This document shows positions 58,676 through 64,000 of a stretch of 64,000 nt of DNA, piece by piece; position 1 is the first letter of the stretch, and every line of letters begins with the position of its first letter. Where the stretch lies: NCBI GenBank assembly GCA_017591395.1, contig WEDG01011906.1, positions 36,489-100,488 of the forward strand, read 5' to 3'. The notes under the pieces are model-generated. The model was not told where the DNA came from. It made no database searches and saw only the letters and a program-made list of their open reading frames with translations. Both the position numbers and the translations under genes were made by a program. This stretch comes from Schistocephalus solidus (Eukaryota > Platyhelminthes > Cestoda > Diphyllobothriidea > Diphyllobothriidae).

Positions 58676-59356
58676 GATTCTCGTCGACAAGGGGTCAAGT
58701 ACGACGCTACAAGGACACTCTGAAGACTTACCTGAAACAACTGCGGATCAACCCGGCGACCTGGGAGGACCTCGCCCGTAATCGACCTGCTTGGAGAAGG
58801 ACAGTGAAGACAGGGGCAGCAATCTACGAAGCCAACAGTATCGCCGCCGCCAGGACGAAAAGCGCGGCACGAAGTCAACAGCGCGGATTAAGCACCGCTA
58901 ATGCCCAGGCCCTTCCAGCATGCTCGCTGTTAACGCACTTCCGTGCGCGAATCGGCCTGGTCGGACATCTTCGGACGCAATGCGCAACAATCGACAGATT
59001 CCAGCTTCTGCGTTCAATTTTGCCCAGCGCTCCTTTCGGACCCCTCCCTGGTCCTGGCGTCGGTTCCGTTACTCAATCATCGTAGAGACCACATCCAATG
59101 CTTCATCGCCTGTTACGCATATCACCCTGCCACCACCACCATCAGCGACGTGGACTTTCCTCCTAAACTGTCCTCATTGCGACCGCATCATCCTTGTCAG
59201 TCACTTTGCGAATCCATCGTACAGAGACTGGTGAACCGATACCTAGACACCAACACACAGCAGAGATCGCCGTCTCCACCGCCTCACTGTCCTCGCACAT
59301 TCACTCATCGCGTAGGCCTATTCGGTCATATGCGCATCCATCACAACCTGCGGTAA
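58676..59356 (+). pseudogene. Z polyprotein C-terminus with finger-like motifs
   Basis: The copy starts within the conserved post-RT region. In shifting frames 58,690-58,900 gives RRQGVKYDATRTL-like text, then INPATWEDLAR-RPAWRRTVK, and KTGAAIYEANSIAAARTKSA. A degenerate first finger follows: LPACSLLTHFRARIGLVGHLRTQC (58,913-58,990), where the CPRCQRTF part is disrupted. After a Pro/Thr-rich linker come a second finger remnant around LSSLRPHHPC (59,170-59,200) and a last one, CPRTFTHRVGLFGHMRIHHNLR, ending with TAA at 59,354-59,356. The element is 5'-truncated within RT. Confidence 0.8.
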
Positions 59357-60225
59357 ACCACCGGAGGCTAAGCCACATCAGCGCAAACTACCACCTACAC
59401 CAATACACGACAACTCCCTCACCATCATCATCACGTAACTGAAAAATATCACGGTGTCCCTGAAACAAACGTGGCGGAAGACTGCCAATCTGATGCTTAC
59501 ACAGGACCGTCGTCGGCCCAGCGCATGTTCTGTGTGTGTCGATTAGCTGACCAGTGGACTAAGAGTCAGACAGCGATGGCTCCTCCATATCCCCTGCTTA
59601 AGTGAATACTGGTGCGTGTACTTGGTGGGGGCCAGGTCATGCTGTGGCGCGCAAGGAAGCAGGTACGCCGAAGTCAACCAATGCGCCCGTTTCCCACATC
59701 AGACAACCGACCGGCTAGGACGGTGGTCTGATTAATGAGGGCTAGGAAGAGTGAGGGTCGACGGCTCAGCGTAATTCCTCACTATAAACCATCTGACGCG
59801 CTTGGAACAATCACGGTTCGCTAAAAGCCGTGGCGGAAGGTTACCAACTGGCAGGGATAGCTCGAACCGCGTGGTCATCCCAATGTGTGTTTGTGTGGAA
59901 AGGCTTACTGGCGGACTGAGTGTCGGGCTGCAATGGCTCCTTTTAATGTAGCGCTATGGAACTCCCCAATCCGTTGGATCCGAGCCAGGTGTGGTGGTAC
60001 GCCAAGGGCAGCTCCGGCCGCGCCAGTCACCTGTGCCCTATCCCTCTCCGATCTTCTTGACTCTGTCATAACACCGAGGCTCAGGTGGGGGAGGAGAGAG
60101 ATGACAGTAGCTACCACGCAAGTCTACTATCACTTGCAAAAACTAATTCACGCGCAAGTCACCGTCCCTGCACCACCCTTCCGTGGAACATACGGTGGAC
60201 ATCGCTGAAATCAACGGTTGAACAT
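59357..60225 (+). mobile_element. Z 3' UTR, two tandem diverged units
   Basis: Immediately after the Z stop codon come ACCACCGGAGGCTAAGCCAC (also at 11,290-11,330 minus), unit A (about 59,445-59,790) and unit B (about 59,795-60,225). Both units share the order: TCACGGT..C..AAA--GTGGCGGAAG..GCCAA, GGACT-AG-GTC-G-C-GC-ATGGCTCC, a GC-rich block, and a CTCACTATAA or ATCACTTGCAA element. Unit B matches the solitary dispersed repeats most closely. The same A-B order occurs at 10,395-11,340. Confidence 0.8.
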
Positions 60226-60229
60226 AGTT

Positions 60230-61185
60230 TGATGATTAAAACCATTCCTTGCATCTAAAGATGTTGACGAACTCTTTTTTCCCAAGAGTCATACGTGCCG
60301 ACCCAGTATTCTATCACATTTTCTCATTTGTGAAATCAGGAATCATTGTCCCGAGGCTAGTCGCACAACGTGATATTCTTGCCAATCGCCCTGTTTTGGC
60401 TTCCTGTCATTTCAACTGTTCTATGTTTATACCATTTTAACGCTCCTGAAATTTAATTTGAATGCAATATTCTTGAAGCACTTAAGAATGCTTCCTGTTT
60501 TATCTACTTACAGCACCTTTTACATATTGGCAGAATTCTGGATTAGTTACGTAGACTCTGCCTGCTGTGTTTGAATGTACACGCAAACTTCTGTAACATT
60601 ATTATGAGTATCAGTATAAGTATATTTAAAGGGGCTATAGGTGAGTTTCCTTTGAATTCCTTGTTGCACACGCGAGTTGTGGTACCAAAAATGAGTATGT
60701 TGGGATGTTGCCGAGGCCGATTCATATGAACCAACTGGGTGGAACATAATTGAAAAAGAGCAGACCAGTAAAAGAAAACTCCCAGTTATATTTGGGATAA
60801 AAACTGTCACCCTTGGGAAGGCCAACGGCGGGTATCGCGGAGATCACCTGGATCATCACCGAAGTGCGGAAGATTCAGCCAGACACTCCTTGCTGGTTGC
60901 AGAATCCGTCGTGTGATTTCAAAGGCAGAAATATTCACCCGAGATCATCCCTCGATCCATTGCAGTTCAAACTAAAGGGAGAACGTTTATAGAACGCGTG
61001 GACTAATGCCACCAGGTTTTGCTGATGTAACCAAGGTGCGCCGAGTGTTAAGCAGGGGGAAGACCTCGGGGACCTCCGAATGGGAATAAAGGGGAGTGCG
61101 AGCTCTCAAATGAAAATAATAAACATAAAGAAATTTTGCTCAAATATGGCTAGTAGTATTTTTAATACATTGTATTTATGATGTC
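60230..61185. other. unassigned DNA
   Basis: No recognisable exon. The part nearest 61,185 may be the 3' UTR of the CR1-like element that follows on the minus strand. Confidence 0.4.
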
Positions 61186-61189
61186 GCCC

Positions 61190-63110
61190 TTGGAGCTTTC
61201 GGTTCGGTGGTAGGCTCGCACAATTATATCGTCTAGCTTTCCCTTAAAACCTCAGGGATTCTGACATATCTACATCCAGACGAATATTATTCCAAGCTTC
61301 GATTACCCTTTTGGGAAAAAGAACTTCCTTAATTTGAGAGGATGACCTCTCAAGTTCGTTGTTCGTGCTAACTCAAAGAAATCACCTGGGACAAGACAAC
61401 AGTCCTTAAAGCAGAAGTATTCGGAATGGTGGTATCAGGTCTCCCACAAAGCTGCATCTATGGCGCAAGGAAAAAGATTGCGATTCGACAGCCGTGTTTC
61501 ATGGCGGTGAGCAATGACCAAGGACAAGTTTGGTTGCTCACCTTTGGACCTTTTCGAGGATGTTGATGTCCATCACCGCCCAGGGTCTCAAGATGGATAG
61601 CGGACTCCAACTGTTGATGCACGAATACTCCGATGACTTTTGCGAAGCAGTCGGTAGTGAAGGCTGCGAAAAGCTCGTTTACCAGTGTACAGAATCGACA
61701 TAGCTAACTTCTCTACCTTTGCGCAATATAGGGAGGGTTTGATCGATGGCGTGATCCAGAATCCCGGGTCCTTTTGGGCATCCACTTACTCACTGGAATG
61801 ACATTTAGTCGGTAAAATCGTAGGATTCGAAGGATTGCTTTTCCCGACTCGTATGATGTTGCACTTGCTCTCGATTGAACCGCAACAGCCAGCGGTTTTG
61901 ACAATTTCTGGAGTTGATTTAAAGTTTTTCCTGCAAGTTCTCTTCGTCAGCCACAGTTTTAAATATGCGCCAAACTTTCGAGATCATGGACAAACATGAC
62001 AAAATCACAGTCCAGCTCGTTGGCACAATCATTATTGTAGCCAATGAACGAAATATGGCCGAGAACAGAGCCTTAGGAAACACCACTATCAACCTCCAAC
62101 CTTGGCTGACGGTTTTCGCTGATATGGAAAGTTTGTGAGCGGCCAGTTAAGACGTTTTCTATCCATGTCAGAAATCTACCTCTTACTCCTATGCGGTTGA
62201 GAGTATGAAGAAGGCAATAGTGCGGCACGCTATCGAAAAGCCTTTTAAAAACCAATATAGACTGCGTTCACCGTATTTCTTCTATTGACCGCCTCGGTCC
62301 AGCGTTCTACAAACAGTAAAAGCAAATTTGACGCAGGACCTACCTCTATGGAAACCGAGATGACCTCCGGAAAAGCAGATGGCTATGTTCTAGGAACTGC
62401 ATTGGTTGTTAATTAATATTAACCGTACGTTTGTAGCAAGTTGAAGGAAGGCTGACCTGTCAGAAAGTTTTTGCGGAGACCCGGCATCGATCCTTATAGA
62501 GCGGCGTAATCCATGCCAGATTTCCATTCGGCTAGTAGACCTCGGGTCTCGATGGATATTTGGAAAAGCGTAGAGGAGTGGTTTTGCCAACTGTCTGGCG
62601 AGCTCTTTTCAAGATATTTTGCGGGTACGTCCTCGGGACCTGGTGACATAGATCCCTTTAATCCCAAACGTTCTTGGGGACAATTATTGTTTGTGAATTG
62701 AACAATCAAGACTATTATATTCACTTCAAAGACATCGGCAGTGTAATCGCATCCTGGTTTTCCTTTGTGAAAACTGACCGGAAAAATTTCGAAAGATGAT
62801 CACTTTAGCACCGTCTTCTGTAAGGTCTATGACCTCGGGGTCCTCAGCAGGGTATCGGATCGCGTTTCCATGTATTCTGCCTGCAGGGGTTACCGTAAAA
62901 GCAGTCTCCGGGTTCTGAGTGGCCCGGTTCAGCAGAGTCCACGTAAAAATCTTGTCTTGTTCTAGCAATAGGGCCTTTGACCTGATTTCTCTGCATTTTG
63001 TACGCATTAAGAAATGCAGGAATTCCGTACATAAGCGAATATTTCCAGAATCTCCGCTTTTTGTTAACTTCGATTTTTAAGGCCTGCATAAGATATCGCG
63101 TTCCTCACAG
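61190..63110 (-). mobile_element. decayed CR1-like non-LTR retrotransposon
   Basis: From 63,110 downward on the minus strand: the endonuclease-RT linker (63,089-62,726) with LKIEVNKKRRFWKYSLMYG, IARTRQDFY and DPEVIDLTEDGAKVIIF; RT motif 0/1 (62,724-62,494) with KGSMSPGPEDVPAKYLEK, LFQISIETRGLLAEWKSG; RT core (62,255-62,073) with LFDSVPHYCLLHTLNRIGVR and LTWIENVLTGRSQTFHIS; and the box region near 62,000 reading FVMFVHDLKIW where FADDLKIW is expected. The C-terminal region extends down to about 61,200. Frames shift several times. It is the same clade as 34,060-35,525, and like it lacks the endonuclease. Confidence 0.75.
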
Positions 63111-63114
63111 GAAG

Positions 63115-64000
63115 ATGGCACAGGGACAAAAACGTATAGTAAGGAAAATGCGTTGTGTTTTCTTTTTCCAGGTCCCAGGGCCTAGCCACCATACGAAATG
63201 CTCAGTTGGAATATTGAGAATCCTGCGGCACATTCGTATTATATTTTAGATAACTCAGGATACCAACTGTTGAATGCAAAAGCCCATTCAATAAAAAATA
63301 AATGTTATGTAGTGATCCCTGTTTTAAATTGATTTTCGATGCACGTCTAAATTCAAGCATACTTCATAGATAACGTAGAAAAATAGTTTATTGTACTCAT
63401 CTGCTACCTAATCAAATCTTCTTACATTTTTGCGCAATGGAATGCTATTTTTCAGATGTAAAATTTTCAACTTACGAGGTTTGTAAAACCGTACAATGTC
63501 CATTCGAATCCCATTCATTAAGATAATTAAATCCACATTGAGAACGCTAAAAGTGGGGTTAAACTATAAATCTTCGTTCGGCAAAGTAAGCAATGACTGT
63601 ATATGAAGTAATCAGTTCTTTGCACTTACGTTTTCGCACAAATATGAATTCAAATATATTTCATGGAAAAATCACAAGATATCTTGAACTAATATGCTTG
63701 TCAATCAAATCTTCTTCAAATTTATCATCAAAAATATTAAATTTTAGTTAAAAAAGTGTCTTATTTTGAGCTTTTTAAGACAATACAAAGTCCATTCGAT
63801 TTGATTTGAATTTTTGCATTAATTAATGCCACTCATGGAATGCATAACACAGTCCACAGCCATTGTAAAATTGTATGAGCACTACGTGGCATCTTCTTAC
63901 TGGCAACGAATCCATTAACGCCTTCTTCCTCGCGAATAGGAATTTCCAACGCAGTAGCTATCAGCCATGTGTCGTAAGCCCACCTTTAATGTCAGTAACT
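63115..64000. other. unassigned AT-rich DNA
   Basis: No gene seen. A short phrase, TCCATTCGA, with similar AT-rich context recurs at about 63,500 and 63,791, too little to define a repeat. Confidence 0.4.

Noticed and set aside
1..64000. bacterial genes, operons or CRISPR arrays
   Set aside because: No array of evenly spaced repeats, no Shine-Dalgarno-led gene rows and no bacterial protein families were seen; splice signals and LINEs show nuclear eukaryotic DNA.

Overview
This is eukaryotic nuclear DNA. It has no operon-like gene layout, no prokaryotic genes, and many dispersed decayed retrotransposons. It most likely comes from a parasitic flatworm, probably a tapeworm of the diphyllobothriid type (Spirometra, Schistocephalus or Diphyllobothrium-like). 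The main basis is a non-LTR retrotransposon family (called Z here) whose polyprotein ends in C2H2-like fingers of the pattern CPHCxR...GHMRxHxNLR, which I recognise from those genomes. RTE-like and CR1/Jockey-like elements typical of flatworms sit beside it. The species is an inference, not a reading.

Almost nothing in the window is host coding sequence. The best host exon is a 161-bp RING-finger exon at 22,009-22,169 (minus) with near-perfect splice sites; it closely resembles the RING of LNX-type E3 ubiquitin ligases. The second is a large proline-rich exon at 29,469-30,625 (minus) with a strong splice acceptor, a short upstream ORF and a 363-codon open frame. A third, weak candidate is a set of short open segments with splice-like edges at 56,190-57,610 (plus), possibly THOC5-like.

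Layout. 0-5 kb: unassigned DNA with Z 3'-end fragments and a tRNA-derived SINE. 5.7-9.9 kb (minus): a 5'-truncated RTE-like element abutting an internally deleted Z element. 10.4-11.3 kb: another Z 3' UTR. 11.3-15.0 kb: AT-rich, three related terminal-inverted-repeat elements in a row with TA-flanked Tc1/mariner-like ends. 15-27 kb: mostly unassigned, with Z fragments, a SINE and the RING exon. 27.8-29.1 kb: a second decayed RTE-like copy. 29.4-30.6 kb: the proline-rich exon. 34-54.4 kb: retrotransposon graveyard with a CR1-like copy, several copies of two Jockey/CR1-like families (J and K, one nested inside the other), a decayed Ty3/gypsy-like element, and a better preserved Jockey/CR1-like element (P) beside a long (TA)n tract. 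54.5-58.6 kb: AT-rich, possible host exons. 58.7-60.2 kb (plus): a Z C-terminus plus its full 3' UTR. 61.2-63.1 kb (minus): a CR1-like copy.

The clearest new reading is that one moderately diverged 300-450-bp dispersed repeat, found in both orientations across the window, is the 3' UTR of Z. In three places it lies directly downstream of the Z stop codon, and in two of these as a tandem pair of diverged units. Every retrotransposon ORF read here carries stops, frameshifts or deletions, so they are annotated as decayed mobile elements rather than genes. Coordinates of element ends are approximate unless stated otherwise.
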